Shown here piece by piece: positions 36,301 through 49,587 of a stretch of 64,000 nt of DNA. The translations under genes and the position numbers were made by a program. Below the pieces are notes generated by a model. The model was not told the origin of the DNA, did no database searches, and saw only the letters and a list, made by a program, of their open reading frames with translations. Origin of the DNA: Dolomedes plantarius (taxonomy: Eukaryota > Arthropoda > Arachnida > Araneae > Dolomedidae); assembly GCA_907164885.2 (NCBI GenBank), contig OU015495.1:210812092-210876091 (forward strand), written 5' to 3'. Positions within the stretch are counted from its first letter, which is position 1. Each line of letters begins with the position of its first letter.

Positions 36301-39300
36301 ATGGTATATAACCTTATCTCTACAGATCTGTTAATAAATAATAGTTAGGAATACTGTGGTGTCCTCAATGTTTTAGCATTCAAAAAATATATGCCTACTG
36401 GGGATGTATAAAGTTATGAAAGTAGTCCGGTGTTGACTCGTGTGGATTTTTTCATCCTTTAAGCATTTTGAAATAAATTGTTGAAAGCATTGTTTCTCAT
36501 TATTGGTATCAGAAAGATGACAGTAATAATGCTCCTAATCATTTTTTTTTTAAATTTATTCTTATTTCCTCTAAATAGTATAAATATTTTTTATTGTAAC
36601 AACTACATTAACTTATGGGAAATTTATGGAGGACAATAAACCAGGAACTAAACAGCTTAATTTCTACAATAGAAATTTAAATGTCTACTATTTTTGTTTT
36701 AAGGATTTTCATACATCGCCAGATGGCAGAGTATTCAGTGCAATTGTCTCTTGTACAAATCACAAATACAATCTTAAACTCTGATATAAATAGGGTAATC
36801 AAAGATTTGTATTATTGCATAATTTTAATGAAGTAATATATGATATATAATTATGCAATCAGTGTAAAACTCTTGTAACATCACTAATTTTTTGTCTATT
36901 TACCTCTGACACTAAAATTCTGTAATGCTTATTTTGTTAAAAATTTATCACTTTGTTGTTCTTTAAAAAATTTTAATTGAGTGACACTTTATTCTACATT
37001 TATATTGATAAAAAAAATATTTTTTTTAAAAATGTACTCTAAAGAAGAATCAATTTTGTGCTTTCCCAAGACTTATTTTTCCTCTGAAGTTGCATTTTAA
37101 AAATTTATATTATTTGTAGCATTTATTTTTCAGCATATAACTTTTGTGTTTTTGCATATGTGTTTGTAAGCATGATACCCTATATAAACCTATACAATTT
37201 TGTTTTAGAATGCCACTGTTCAGGGTATTTCAGGCACTGGCTCTTTATACATTGGAGCTGCATTCATTGTAAGTATTTTAAGTATTTTCTACCAGTTCTG
37301 TAAAATTTTAAATTTCCTTGAAGTAGTTATCTAGCTATTATATTGAAGTTGTATGTTATGCAACTGCTAATTTAAGCCTTATCTAAGCTGGTAGTAATGT
37401 ATGCTTATATTTTGTATCATATTTACTTAAAAATCTCAATCTAATATTCATGATTCAAATGAAAATTTTAATCATATGTAGATAAGTTCACTAATTTATA
37501 TGAAAATATAGGAAAAACATGTAATTTAAAAAAAAATTTAATTGTTTAACAATTTACCTTTTAGGGTGAATTCATGAAAGGAAATAAGGAAATATATATG
37601 CCTACACCTACTTGGGGAAATCATATACCACTTTTCAAGTAAGCTTTATTTTATTTTCTGTATAGAATAAAGGGTATTTCTATTGGGGTTTTGATATTGG
37701 TTCCTATAAATCACTAATAAATATGTAATTGCCAAGTACATATGAAAGGAAGCATTGCCTTATGTATTATGTAAACTAATCTTTTTATTACTGTTATTTG
37801 AATGCAGAAGGCACTTAGTCTCATTTGACTTTAAGGAAATTTAGATACGTTTTGTTAAAGTATTACTTTACCCATAATTTTTGGTGTATGTAAATAAATA
37901 TAATGAAAATAAAATGTCTTTAAGAAAAGAGTTCTTTCTATTTTATACATTAACCATCTCTTATTCATTATTTGTAATTAGGAGATGTGGGCTTACTGTT
38001 AAACAGTATAGGTACTATGATCCCAAGACTTGTGGTTTTGACTTCAATGGAGCTCTGCAAGACATAGCTGTAAGTCTCTTGCTTATTTGTCTTTGTGGAA
38101 TGTTTCTACTCAGACTATGCATAATTGTAACATCTTTTCTTCATTTCTTAGAAAATTCCAGAACATTCTATAATACTGCTTCATGCTTGTGCTCACAACC
38201 CAACTGGTGTAGATCCAAAAGTAAGTGTGTTTTTATGAAGATTTACTTTCAATGTGTACAACTGCATGATGCATATGTAAAAGTATTGATTCTCACTTGT
38301 ATAACATGAAATCAACCTTTTAATTTTACCTTGTTTGAGAAAAATTGTAATATAGTATTCCTAAAAATGAACAGCTTCATTTGATCAAGAAGTACTATAA
38401 CATAATTTAATTTGCCATTGTTAATTGATTTAAAAATAATGTAGCAAAATTTATGTTTAGTCTGCAATGACAAATATTTATCTTAATGTAAAGTCATAGC
38501 CATATGTCACATATATTTAAGTGGTTTCAGCATATAATTAGAGTAACAAAACTAAATGTATAGCAGCCTCAATTTTCTTTAAATTTCATCTTGGAAAAAC
38601 ATTAAATCCAAGTTATATGTAGAGGTACAAGTAAATTTGGTATTTATACTTAATAAACAAACTTTCATTTCCTAATGGATCATCGTGTACAGGCCATGAT
38701 CATCATTTCCTATATATAATGATAATTGCAGTGACTATACTGGTCAAATTTAAAGGGGAAAATTAATGTTCTTAGGGATCTTAAATTGAATTTCTTTAAT
38801 GAATAAACCTTAAGAGTTTGTATCATATTGATCTACTACTTAAAATAAAAAAAAATGGTTATTTTGAGTATAAAGTGTAATAATATGGACAGTAGTGGGG
38901 GAGGGAGTCACTTAATAGCTTGTTTATTATTATTATTATTATTATTATCATCATCATCATTAAGGGAAGCTCAGGAAGCTGTCTATTTAACTCCATGTCC
39001 CCCCCCCCCCCCAACTTCCAAAAATCATTTGCCTTAGACCATTTTTATGTAGCAAGTAATTTTTGGATATTTCTATTCATTTGTTTTCTATTTTTACTTC
39101 TGTAGCCTGAGCAGTGGAAAGAAATGTCTAAAATTATTAAGGTAAGTAATGTCTTGACTATAAAGGGTTGTTTTTATTCAGTTTACACTTATTACTATTA
39201 GATTTGATTATTAGATTATACTTATTAGATTTGACTGTAACCTGTAAAACTTGACTAAATTATCAAATTTATGATATGCATTTTTGATGCATGCTCAAAT

Positions 39301-42300
39301 TTTATCTCAGAATTTTGTTTGTTGATCAATTTGTATTAGTCCCTTGACGAAGTATATTCCAATAGTAATATATATTTTTAAGTGTTAAAATAGTCCTTTT
39401 CTTCATGTATAAATTCATGTTTTACTTATGTTTCTTTTAAATAAGAAATGATTGAAATCTTTTAATTATTATATCCTCCACATTTTAATTGTTGATATTT
39501 TCCCCTCGATTCTATAGTAAAATATTACTTTTTTAGAGCCGTAAACTTTTGCCATACTTTGACATGGCATATCAAGGTTTTGCTTCTGGTGACTGTAACA
39601 AAGATGCTCATGCTGTTAGAATGTTTATTGATGATGGCCATAGAATAGCCTTAGCCCAATCATTTGCTAAAAATATGGGACTCTATGGTAAGCTAATTGA
39701 ATCAGACTATTATTTTTTAAGTTTAATAATCAAAGTTTTTGTTATCTTGGTATTCATGTAATATTAGATGAACATAAAAAAATTACAGCATATACAATAA
39801 TTTTTTAAGAAACTGAATGTATTTTGAAAGTCTTTAGCTTTTAAGAGGTAACATTATGTTCCAATTAGTGTTTGTATTTTAAATATTGTTTTAAATCTTG
39901 TTTGCTTTTTGGTAGTATTTGATGTAAGGTATTCGTTATGGTATACCTCTTGTGGCACAATTGCTTAATTAAGGATAGTAAGTTTCATTTTAAAATTTTG
40001 ACCCATCAGTTATGAATAAAGTAAACCATATATGTAATTACTAAATAAAATTTGGTTAAGGAATGTCTGAAGTTAGAGATTTTGATCTCATGATCAGTGA
40101 CTATCTTAAAAGTATTTTTGAAGTTGAAAAAAAAATTAAAGTTTCATTAAAGAATTAGAAATTTGCTGAAATATTTGTCATTGAATTCATTTTTGGTTTA
40201 ACTAGTAATTTCTAGCTATTTATGAAGAGAACTAAAGTTATTTAAATACAGATTTTGTGTGTGTAATTAAATGTTTTATGTATAATGTATATTATCTTAG
40301 AGTATTATCAAAGCTTCTGATTTTTCTAGGTGAGAGAGTTGGAGCCTTTACAATGGTCTGCGATTCAAAAGATGAAGCCCAGAGGGTTTTGTCCCAGATA
40401 AAAATAATTATTAGACCTACCTATTCCAATCCACCAATTCATGGTGCAAGAATTGCTGCCCTTGTACTCACTGACCCAGAGCTCAACAAACAATGGTAAT
40501 TCTTTTGCATTATTTTGATCATTTCTTTAAGATGAAGTGGGCAAACAAACACTAGTTTTATATTTTAAATTGATGTGAAATATGATATAGTTGGATTTTA
40601 TGGAAGTTATACTGATGTTAAATAAAAATATCATTTCTATTTTTTTTCACAAGACTATTAAACAGAGTAGATCATTTTTAAATATTCTTGTCTTCAACGA
40701 CAATCATCTTCAAAATAATTCTTGTTGTTAGCTGTCTTTTGTAAGAAATTAGGCCAGTAGAGTACATGCTTTTGGTGGTGTGTTACATGTGCAAGAAATG
40801 TTGTTTTGATTTAAATATATTTATCATTCTGAGTTGTTTTATTTCTGATTTCCAATACACCAGTCAGGGCCCAACATAGTAACTAAGGCCTACCAAGATT
40901 GAATACCTGCTGGTGAATAGGCTGCCACCACAATTTAGACTGAGCACCCTCAAGGATGACATCTTGTGGGCTCGTACCCTCCAGTTTTACTATTGCATTT
41001 AGCCTAATGGCAGATCTTTTGATAGATGTTAGTGTCGTAACAGATTGGAAAATATGTACAATACTCTTAAAATGCTGATTAACTTATCATTAAATAGTGT
41101 TTTTATCTATCTATATAGGCTTCAAGAAGTCAAAGGCATGGCTGATAGAATAATTGGAATGAGGACAAGGCTAAGGGATGGTTTGAAGAAAGAAGGTTCA
41201 ACAAAAAATTGGCAGCATATTACTGATCAAATAGGAATGTTTTGTTTTACGGGAATGACTCAAGACCAGGTATGTGTGAATAAATTTCAAAGTATTTGTA
41301 AATAGATTTGAATGAAATGATTGAGGTAGTATAATCATTTCATTCAATTCTATTAACCCTTTCGCGGCAAACGGCACATATACGTGCCAGCAGCTATCAG
41401 CGTTTCTGGCCGACCGTCACCTATACGTGCCAGCAGCTATCAGCGTTTCTGGCCGACCGTCACCTATACATGCCAGTAGTTCAGAACGTTTTATTAGTTA
41501 ATTTTTGGGGCACAAGATGGCACCGTATGTCTATGAAATATGGAGTACACGTAGTTGGGACCTTCTATTCGAAAACAAGACTAGTATGAATCACATGCTG
41601 TCTATCTTTTTTATGTAAACAAATGGAGGAAGGGATGAATTGCGTTTGGCTGTCAATGGGTAGGGCATTTAAACTTGCACATGGTCTTTGTTTACGAGCA
41701 TTTTTGTTTTTCTTTTGCGGTGGGATTGCAGCATTGGGTATATGTGTTCACCATTTAGTTTTGAGTCAGAATCAGATCCTGTTGCAGTCAGATTTATTTT
41801 CTTTGAGGATTTAATATGGCGAAAAGGAGAAAATATTAAACAGAAGACGAAATTTCTGAATTGATGAGAAATGTGTCAAACTGATTATGAAAGTAGTGAC
41901 AGTGATACAGAAATCTCATCAGGTGAATCTGTTTATTTGGAACACCGAGATCAGAGTGATGATGAAGATATATCAGACATTTCTATTCTGAGTATATCGT
42001 GGGATGGTACTTCTTTGTGGTCTTCTCACATAAGGGATTTAACTCAACTAACATTCACAGTGGCATACAGAATAAAAGTCAATGATGCTGTATCAAATGA
42101 ATTGGATTTTTTCAGATGTTTTTTTTTTTTGAAACTGTAATGGATTTAATAACTAAATTAATGCGTATTATATTATACTAACCAAATTAATGCATATGAG
42201 AGGTACATAAAACCGGAAAGTGAACAGAGTTCATCCTCGAAGTATTTTTTGGCCTGTAACTAAAGAAGAAATGTTAATTTGCTTTGACAATTTTAATGGG

Positions 42301-43978
42301 TAACGTGAAGAAAACAAAAGTTAAGATGTACTACTCAACAAATCCCATGATTGCAACACCTTTTTCAGTAAGGTTATGAGTCGGGACCAGTGCATCGAAA
42401 TTCTTTGATACTTGCATTTTACTTCTTCTGATGCCAAAAAGATTGAAAATATTAAACCTTTTTTAGATTTAATCATTCAAAACTTCCAGAGTTCTTGATA
42501 TATTCTTGATAGGAATATATCAGTTGATGAAAGTCTCTTACTGTGGAAAGGGAAACTAGGATTTCGACAGTCTGTCCCAGCGAAAAATATTTTAAACTAT
42601 ATAACAAAAATTTTTTAGTGGAGAAATAATAAAAGAATGTGTAAGTAACCCATATATAGCTTAAGTAAATAGATTTGTTTGTAAATGTTACTATTTTGGA
42701 ATTTTTTGTAAATTTAGGCTTAGCGCTTAAGTCCACCGGCCTGGAGGGAACGTTCACGAGAAACACTTCCGGCCTCAGGGGAAAGTGCATGATTGGAATT
42801 GCCATTGCGAAAGGGTTAAAAAATATTTTGAAATTAAGCTACTGAATCTCTTAAGCTTTCCAGCTATTGTCCTCTTAATCTACTTAAATTCCTTTAACTT
42901 CAAGAATTAAACTGGTCTTAACTGATTACACCCTTACTATATTAATGTATTAAGTTCATTATATTACTTAAGGCATTGAATCAATTTCAAAGATCTTAGA
43001 ACATATATAAGCTATGATGAAATTTTCAGCTAGTATTTTTCTAACAGTACTTTTCCTTCAATATATATATATACATTTTTTTCCAATGGCAAGTTTAAAA
43101 ACAACTGAGCTGAAAAACATAGTAAAAAGAGAACAGAACATGACACAACAACAAAAGTCAGCTACAGTAATAGTCTATGAACTCAGTAAGTCCCTTGCTT
43201 CCAAATAACGATCAGAAAGCGAAATCTTTCAAAGAGCAGTACAGTGAAGCAGGTGAGTCTCATCCATCATCTTTCGGAGATCGCAGAGCCCACAAAAAGG
43301 ATCAGCAAGGATTTTGAGGTGATACAGATATTTTGATAAACTGTGATGGCTGGTCGCCAGTGAAATTCAGCAACAGCTCTATGCCTTGGCCATTTAGGGA
43401 TACCTTTGATTCTAATCCACCAGGGCTTTGATAGTTGTTTTCAAAGAGATGTTGGGTGGTTTCATGGACTGACTTATGGATAAGGCATTTGATGAGCATC
43501 AGCTTTGGAAATCTGCAAAATGGATGCACGTATCTTGGCCAGGAGATCAGCAGACTCATTGCCAGAAACTCTGCAATGACTCTGAATCCATTGTAAAACA
43601 TCTTCATGGTCACTGCTTAAGCACCACAGGAGTGTTATAAGAATAATTGCAATTAAAGTAGCTTTAGTCACAAAATATAACTTTGGAGAAACAGTCTAGA
43701 TGGCAATCCTTCAATATAAAATTTAGTTTTTGGTATTGGACAGGTTTTTGGGGATAAGAGATGGAACTGAGGAACTGTTTTATCTTATTTTATGTGGGAA
43801 GAATCAGTTGTATAGTATTATAACTTCCATCAATTTTTATTTATTTTTTTTTTAGGTTGAAAGATTAACCAAAGAATACAGCATATACCTTACTAAAGAT
43901 GGAAGAATTTCTGTAGCTGGTGTATGTTCTGGAAATGTGGATTACTTAGCCAATGCCATGCATCAAGTCACTAAATAA
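33325..43978 (+). CDS. GOT2: Aspartate aminotransferase, mitochondrial
   Basis: PLP enzyme interconverting aspartate + 2-oxoglutarate and oxaloacetate + glutamate in the mitochondrial matrix (malate-aspartate shuttle). Twelve exons: 33325-33413, 34927-35083, 35593-35721, 37209-37268, 37565-37638, 37982-38069, 38152-38220, 39106-39141, 39537-39687, 40330-40495, 41119-41269, 43856-43978. All introns are GT-AG, phases join, and the sum is 430 codons, the usual precursor length. Residues 1-29 are a Ser/Arg-rich, acid-free presequence; the mature enzyme begins near [13 protein letters not shown]. Visible motifs: [48 protein letters not shown], and [10 protein letters not shown] with the PLP-binding Lys at residue 279. 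It ends HQVTK-stop. Intron 11 (2.6 kb) carries transposon relics that do not touch exons. Confidence 0.98.
40865..40990 (+). repeat. SINE-like repeat fragment in GOT2 intron 10
   Basis: GCCACCACAATTTAGACTGA...GACATCTTGTGGGCTCGTACCC aligns with the head of the repeat at about 9115-9185 (GCCACCTCAATTCTGACCGA). It is diverged and so old. Confidence 0.5.
41357..42815 (+). mobile_element. piggyBac element, decayed, TTAA target duplication
   Basis: The ends CCCTTTCGC / GCGAAAGGG are inverted and flanked by TTAA at 41353-41356 and 42816-42819, the diagnostic piggyBac site. It lies in GOT2 intron 11. A 43-bp subterminal tandem (41379-41421, 41422-41464, then partial) contains TACGTGCCAGCAGCTATCAG. 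Confidence 0.92.
41816..42610 (+). pseudogene. piggyBac transposase remnant
   Basis: The remnant starts MAKRRKY, has an early in-frame stop, then an acidic N-terminal region ([23 protein letters not shown]) typical of piggyBac transposases. Further on, in changing frames, are [18 protein letters not shown] and [18 protein letters not shown], the last matching the conserved catalytic block around one essential Asp. Several stops and frameshifts; the C-terminal half and Cys-rich tail are gone. Confidence 0.8.
43230..43680 (-). pseudogene. Non-LTR retrotransposon relic (RNase H and C-terminal region)
   Basis: On -, about 43590-43540 reads [20 protein letters not shown], the RNase H motif of non-LTR elements (usually WIPSHCGI.GNE.AD.LA). 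After frameshifts, near 43260, LLHCTAL fits the C-terminal Cys-rich motif. No complete domain survives. It lies in GOT2 intron 11, antisense to the gene. Confidence 0.75.
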
Positions 43979-44318
43979 TTACTGCTACATAATGCAAAAA
44001 AATCTCTCCAAATCATAGTGGGCAAGTTAACCTGTATGTTTTTGTGCCTTTATCACCCAGTATAGACAGTTTAATTTAGATATTTTTGGTTGTTTCCACT
44101 ATTGCGCTTGTTACAAAACAATCACTGTATATTCTAGATAAGTTTTTACAAATGAGAAAATTGTAAATATGGAAATATAATCAAATTGTTAAAGAAAATG
44201 TATTGTTTTATGTGTGAATTTTTTTTTTATTTCTATCAAGAAACTTGTATAAAATTAAGGACATTAAGGTAGCTGGGTATATGAATGTTAGGGTAAGGTG
44301 TAGTAGAAAAGCAATTAA

Positions 44319-44392
44319 AATAAAACATTTATAAATAGTTCATACTAAATTTTTGTATGTTTGTACATCTTTACCAAAAAAAATAAAATAAA
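44319..44392 (+). terminator. GOT2 polyadenylation signals
   Basis: AATAAA occurs at 44319-44324, 44382-44387 and 44387-44392, about 340-410 bp after the TAA stop. Which is used cannot be told. Confidence 0.6.
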
Positions 44393-44399
44393 CAATTTG

Positions 44400-45290
44400 C
44401 AATAATGGCAAATTTAAATTCCCAGTAATTTATCAAGATGCATAATGTTTATCTTACATAATTCCAAGTTTTCATATCAAATACTTTAGAAGAAATCAGT
44501 TAACACTCGTTTATGTTTTCATGTACATGTATATTTAAATGTTTTCATATATTCTTAAATATTTCTTATAAAGTACCACATAAATTTATTATGGAACAAG
44601 CTCCTGAAAGGTATGCAATATCAAATAACTGAATGTACATCAAAAGTACAAAGATTAATTTTCTGAATAGAATTTAGAAAACCTGCTCAGCAACAACAAA
44701 AAAAGGCATAATGGAAACCACAGTAATATTAAAAGAAATTTATTCTGATAAACTTGCCAAATAACCACATTTTAAACAAAACATTAAATTAGAAATTTTA
44801 AATTGATATTTTATTGGTCATATTAAGTCCCCCCCCCTTTTCCTTATGAGTGTACCAGTTAAGTTAAAACTTTATTGGTACACTCCAGTATTTTTTTAAT
44901 GATTTACATAGAACTTTGTACATTGTTTAATCTTGCACAAAACATTTCATGCAGCAAAACTAAGTGTTTAGTTCATTTTTTTTTTTTAAACTTTAAGAAC
45001 TTGCCAAGTTAAATCACTTGTACAAACGTACTAAAGCAAGCAGTCACTGTTGAGGACTTTGAAGTGAATCAAATATAAGCAATTTTTAAGCATTTTAGAG
45101 GTTGCTACACACCTTGTATGTAAACTTTACAAAAATAAATTTTTCCTGCAGTATTTGTAAGTTTTGACAGACATGCCTTTAGTGAACCCTAAGAAAACTG
45201 CACTTTTAGTAAGACAATGTACCCAGCCACAGAGTATGAAGCATTGTTCCAATGTATAGAATATAGTTCAATAAGCCTTGTAGTAACAAC
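44400..45290. other. Intergenic sequence, no gene seen
   Basis: AT-rich with a C run at 44829-44837; no recognisable gene or repeat family. Confidence 0.45.
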
Positions 45291-45297
45291 ACAGCTA

Positions 45298-45372
45298 CAG
45301 TGATCTCATTTCACTGATCTCAATCCAATACAGAATCTATGGAATGGATTGAGAGTTGCATGTTTAACCGAA
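45298..45372 (+). pseudogene. Short Tc1/mariner transposase relic
   Basis: One frame reads FTDLNPIQNLWNGLRVA, matching the SPDLNPIENLW block around the catalytic Glu, here Gln. Only about 25 codons can be followed. Confidence 0.45.
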
Positions 45373-45889
45373 TCTTAATCCACCATCAAGTGGCTTACAT
45401 GCCTTACATTCATATGTATCTCCTGAAGAATGAATCTATAACAGAATTTAGTCATTTTTGTGTTCCAAAGGAGACTTACGGTACTGTTAGATCAACGCTC
45501 CGCAACCGCCGTGCCGTTGCACAGAGATGATCTTGACTGTGCCGTGGTGATTTTATTGATAATAAAAAAATGTTTAACCACCATTTTAGTTAGAAATTCC
45601 TCAAAGTCAAACATTCCTCTAACTTTTTGTTAATATTTAATTTCGGTACATAATGGTACTACGATGTTCAACAACACCTTTATGAATTTAGTCGTTAACA
45701 GAAAGTAGCAGTCAGCGAAACAACCACATTGACATTTTCAATGAAAACACAAAGCTTGGCAATTAAGTGAAAAACGTACCTCAACTTGGTCCATTATACC
45801 CTTAAAAATATAGATAAATATTTACGAGGAAAATTTTCGAATTCACTGACAAATGACTATGAACCTAGCTGAAGTGGTCTTGTAAAAAA

Positions 45890-47170
45890 ACAGAACATTT
45901 ATGAAAGAAAGTATAACAAAGTGGATTTTCGTGTTGTGATAAAGAAACACCACCTAAACCAGAATACATAATTTCCGGAGAAATGCTATGAAACGAATCA
46001 ATGGTACCTAGTAAACTCCTTCGCCATCTAAATTCAAACCATCGCAGCTACGCTACGAAGGATAAATCATTTTTTCTTAGGCTGTTAGATCGTAGGCCGT
46101 AACAAAGGCCATCCCTGATATCACCAGCCACAGTTTCTGATGAAGCTTTAAAAGCTAGTTGCCACGTAGCAAGATTAATTGCATGTCAGAAAAAACCACA
46201 TATTGGTGAAACTCTCGTTAAACCTGCATGCATAGAAATTGTTAAATCCATGTTTGGGCCTAGAGAAGTCGGTGAAGTCAAAAAAGTACCGTTGTCAGTT
46301 GATACTGTTAAAAAGCGTATCAACGATTTGTCGAACGTTATATTAGGAATACTAATCGGGAAAACTGAAAATGGCTCAGAAGTTTGCACTTCAGATTGAG
46401 TCAACAGACATTAAAAACTGAGCACAACTGATAGCCATTGTATGCTTCGTTGATGAGGGCACCATAAAAGAACAATATTTTGCAACGAGCTTCCAGAACG
46501 AACTACCGGAGAGGAAATTTTCCGAGTAAACAATGATTTTTTCAAAACCTATGATATTTCATGGGGTAATTGTATCAGTATTTTCACGGATGAGGCTGCA
46601 ACAATGATGGGGGAGGGGGAGATTTATTTCATGCATAAATCGGCAAAATCCTAATATAGAAATTACACTGTTACATACATCGCGAAGCATTGATGATAAA
46701 AAAAACTTGCCTACGGAGCTATAGCAATCGATGAATCAATGTATTACTATAATAAACATTATTTAATCAAGACCCCCAAATTTGCGAAATTTTAAACTAA
46801 TCTGTGAAGAAATGGGAATGTATTATGAATCCCTATATTGTTGTACAAGGAGGTACGTTAGCTATCCCAGGGCAAAGTTTCGGCTACATTGTTTGAGCTT
46901 CGCAACGAGGATCGTGAATTTTTGTTAAAACAAAATGTAGTCGAACTATGCCAACTTTTTAAGGATAATGACTGGATGGCCAAACTTACGTATATGGCTG
47001 ATATTGTTGAGCACCTGCATGAAATGAATAAAAAATGCAATGTCGAAACAAAAATTATCTGACGTGTTCCAACAAGTTAATGGAGTTTAAAAATAAGCCT
47101 GAACTTTGGCAGAAAGAGTTACAACAAGGATTTCTAGAAATGTTCCAAAGAACAAAACAGTTACTATGAG
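45890..47170 (+). pseudogene. ZBED/SCAND3-type hAT transposase relic
   Basis: Broken frames keep the order of a hAT transposase of the class domesticated as ZBED5/SCAND3: a BED-finger end (MVPSKLLRHLNSNH), then KASCHVARLIACQKKPH, VPLSVDTVKKRINDLSN, the block FKTYDISWGNCISIFTDEAA, and near the C-terminus ELRNEDREFLLKQ and WMAKLTYMADIVEHL. A CAGTGGTGTA-type hAT end lies inverted at about 47275, and a GC-rich hAT-like left end near 45496. Many stops and frameshifts exclude function. Whether it is a dead transposon or a dead copy of a domesticated gene cannot be told. Confidence 0.75.
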
Positions 47171-47596
47171 AGAGTAGTTTGGAGCAATCAGTGCAAAGCT
47201 TAAACCTAATTAAATAATAAATGTAATCTGAACCAATGGGGGGGGGGGTTTATAGCCCCATCACGCCCCCCTGCATACACCACTGGGTTTGCTGCAGAAT
47301 TATTGAAAAAAAGTTGTGCCATGGAAGATAAAAGGTGGCGGAGCTCTGTGTTAGATTACCAGAACAGTAAGATGTAAATGATTAAGAGCTAACCAATTTT
47401 TTTTTCATATTTATACAAAGAATATTATTTTTAGCTCAACCACATCCTAATTACAGCTCTTTATAAAACAGTTGGAAGAAACATCGATAAAAACTGCTCC
47501 AATCTATTCCTATCAAAAGACCAATTATTTTAATTTGGTTTTCCTTCATGTGTTAATTATTTTCAACTTATATGTATTGAAATAGAAATAAATGTG

Positions 47597-47602
<6 letters not shown>

Positions 47603-47636
<34 letters not shown>
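47603..47636. repeat. (TA)n microsatellite
   Basis: Pure TA tract that served as the insertion site of the adjacent mariner element. Confidence 0.9.
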
Positions 47637-47639
<3 letters not shown>

Positions 47640-49496
47640 GGTGGTTATAATTAAAATTCCACTTTGAAATGGTCATAAAAGGGAAACTACTGGACCAAAT
47701 GTTATAAAACTTGGTAATAGTTTAAAGGAGGTCATGGGAATTTCTTTTCCGCCGAAAAAAAAAGTTCAAAAATTCACCACCAGGGGGGAAAATGGCGCTG
47801 TATACAATATTGGTAAATGAAATAAGTGTTGGTATCTAACTTAACCTTTCGTTATACAGGTTTAACATTTTGTATACCCTTAAGAAATATTGACCTAAAC
47901 AAAATTACCATTTAAAGTGTGCGCATTCCGGAAATTGTTTTCTTACCGATCGCTAATTTGTGAATTTTGAAGCCTGTATTTGGCCCTAAGACATGAAGAT
48001 ATCGGTTTAAAACATTTTTAATCATTTCTAAAACAAAACTGTTTGTGGGATTATGCAAAACCACAATGGCTTGTAATTGGCTTATGGCAGGAAGAAGCAA
48101 ATGATTTATGCAGATGAGCTTTACACGTCATTTGATTTTCCAGATAAAAGTGAGTCTGTTTGTCAGTTCTCATTGATATGAATTGACAATGTCTCTAGTC
48201 ATGCATTTCTCATAAATGTTGTTATGAATGCGATAGCAATGAACGTTGTACTTTGCAAAGGTATCATTCAGTAAGAGAAATACGCAGAGGGCCAATACCA
48301 TCGCAGGGTTTGAGGAAAACGATGGCAAAGTTTGAAGCCACGGGTTTGTTATCTGTTGCACCTGGAAAGGGAAGGAAACCTGCTTCTGTGGAAACCGAGG
48401 AGGCTATTGCATTAGCAGTGGAGGAAGCAACAATGGAAAGCACACACGGTATGTACTGTCGCACATCGAATGGACGTACCATGGAGTACAGTGTACAAAA
48501 TTGTCCATAAAGTGCTGCAGTTCTACCCATACAAAATCAAACATATTCAAGAACTTAAACGTAATGATCCTGCTGCAAGAGAATCTTTCGCTCTGGAATT
48601 CCTTTCACGGATGGAAATGGGCGAACATTGGCCATGGACCATTTTGTGGACAGATGAGGCCCATTTTTATTTAAATGGCGATATCAAACCCATAACTGCA
48701 GGATTTGGGCCAAACTCCTCATGTTATCTACCCAGTTCCACTGCATTCTCCTAAAGTCACCGTTTGGTGTGGTATGACAGCTAGTTTCATAATTGGACCA
48801 TTTTTCTTTGAAGAGCAGTCGACAGCTGGACCTGTTACATGCACTGTGACTTCAGCTCGCTTAGAGTCAATGTTAAGATGTTTCGTGATACCTGAACTCC
48901 AGCAACATGGCATTTTAGACACCATTGTTTTTATTGATGGGGCCTCACCACACATTGGTACATGTGTCACACTGTTACTTAAGCAACATTTCACGAATGA
49001 ACGGATTATGGGCCGAAACTTCCCCATAAAATGGCCACCCCAGTCACCAGACCTCAACCCCTGTGACTTCTGGTTATGGGGTTATCTCAAAAGCACTGTT
49101 TATGGTGATAATCTAAAGAATTTGGCAGAACTGAAAGATGCAATACACCGATATATCCATAACATTCCTCCTGATATGCTAAAAGCTACTGTTCAGAATG
49201 CAGTAATGCAATTTAACTTGCTTTTGGAAAATGGTGGACGCCACATTGAACATGCTTTGTAACACATTTCAGAAACGATTAAACACCTTTTAAACCAATG
49301 TCTTATTTCGTTTAACTATATTGCATACAGCGCCATTTCTCCCTGGTGGTGAGTTTTTGAACTTTTTTTTTTTTTTTTTGACAGACAAGAAATTCCCATG
49401 ACCTCCTTTAAACATTTACCAAGTTTGATAACATTTGGTCCAGTAATTTTCCTTTTATGACCATTTCAAAGTGGAACTTTAATTATAACCACCCTG
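47637..49496 (+). mobile_element. mariner-like element with about 190-bp terminal inverted repeats
   Basis: 47637 to about 47826 and about 49305-49496 are inverted copies (GGGTGGTTATAATTAAA start), flanked by TA. The element encodes a mariner-like transposase between them. The TIRs are several times longer than the usual 25-35 bp. Confidence 0.9.
48253..49262 (+). pseudogene. mariner-like (DDxD) transposase, frameshifted
   Basis: The first frame holds the DNA-binding region (REIRRGPIPSQGLRKTMAKF, GLLSVAPGKGRKP). The second frame resumes at WSTVYKIVHKVLQFYPYKI and reaches WTDEAHFYLNG with the first catalytic Asp. A third frame carries VTVWCGMTASFIIGPFFFEE, FIDGASPHIGT (second Asp) and SPDLNPCDFWLWGYLKS, where the third residue is Asp rather than Glu. 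I count 42 residues between the last two Asp. It ends at a TAA after HIEHAL. At least two frameshifts make this copy inactive. Confidence 0.88.
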
Positions 49497-49587
49497 TATG
49501 TATGTATACATACACATATATAACTATCGATACTGACATTCAATATACAATTCTAAATGAATTAAGAAATATAAGTCCCTTTTATAA

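Noticed and set aside
37881..38309. Independent 142-aa gene
   Set aside because: It is read-through across GOT2 exons 6 and 7 and their introns; the spliced frame is the GOT2 one.
41871..42140. Acidic 89-aa orphan gene
   Set aside because: Its DE-rich stretch and DFFRCFF motif belong to a piggyBac transposase remnant inside a TTAA-flanked element.
43302..43671. Small genes antisense in a GOT2 intron
   Set aside because: The frames are pieces of a broken non-LTR RNase H region.
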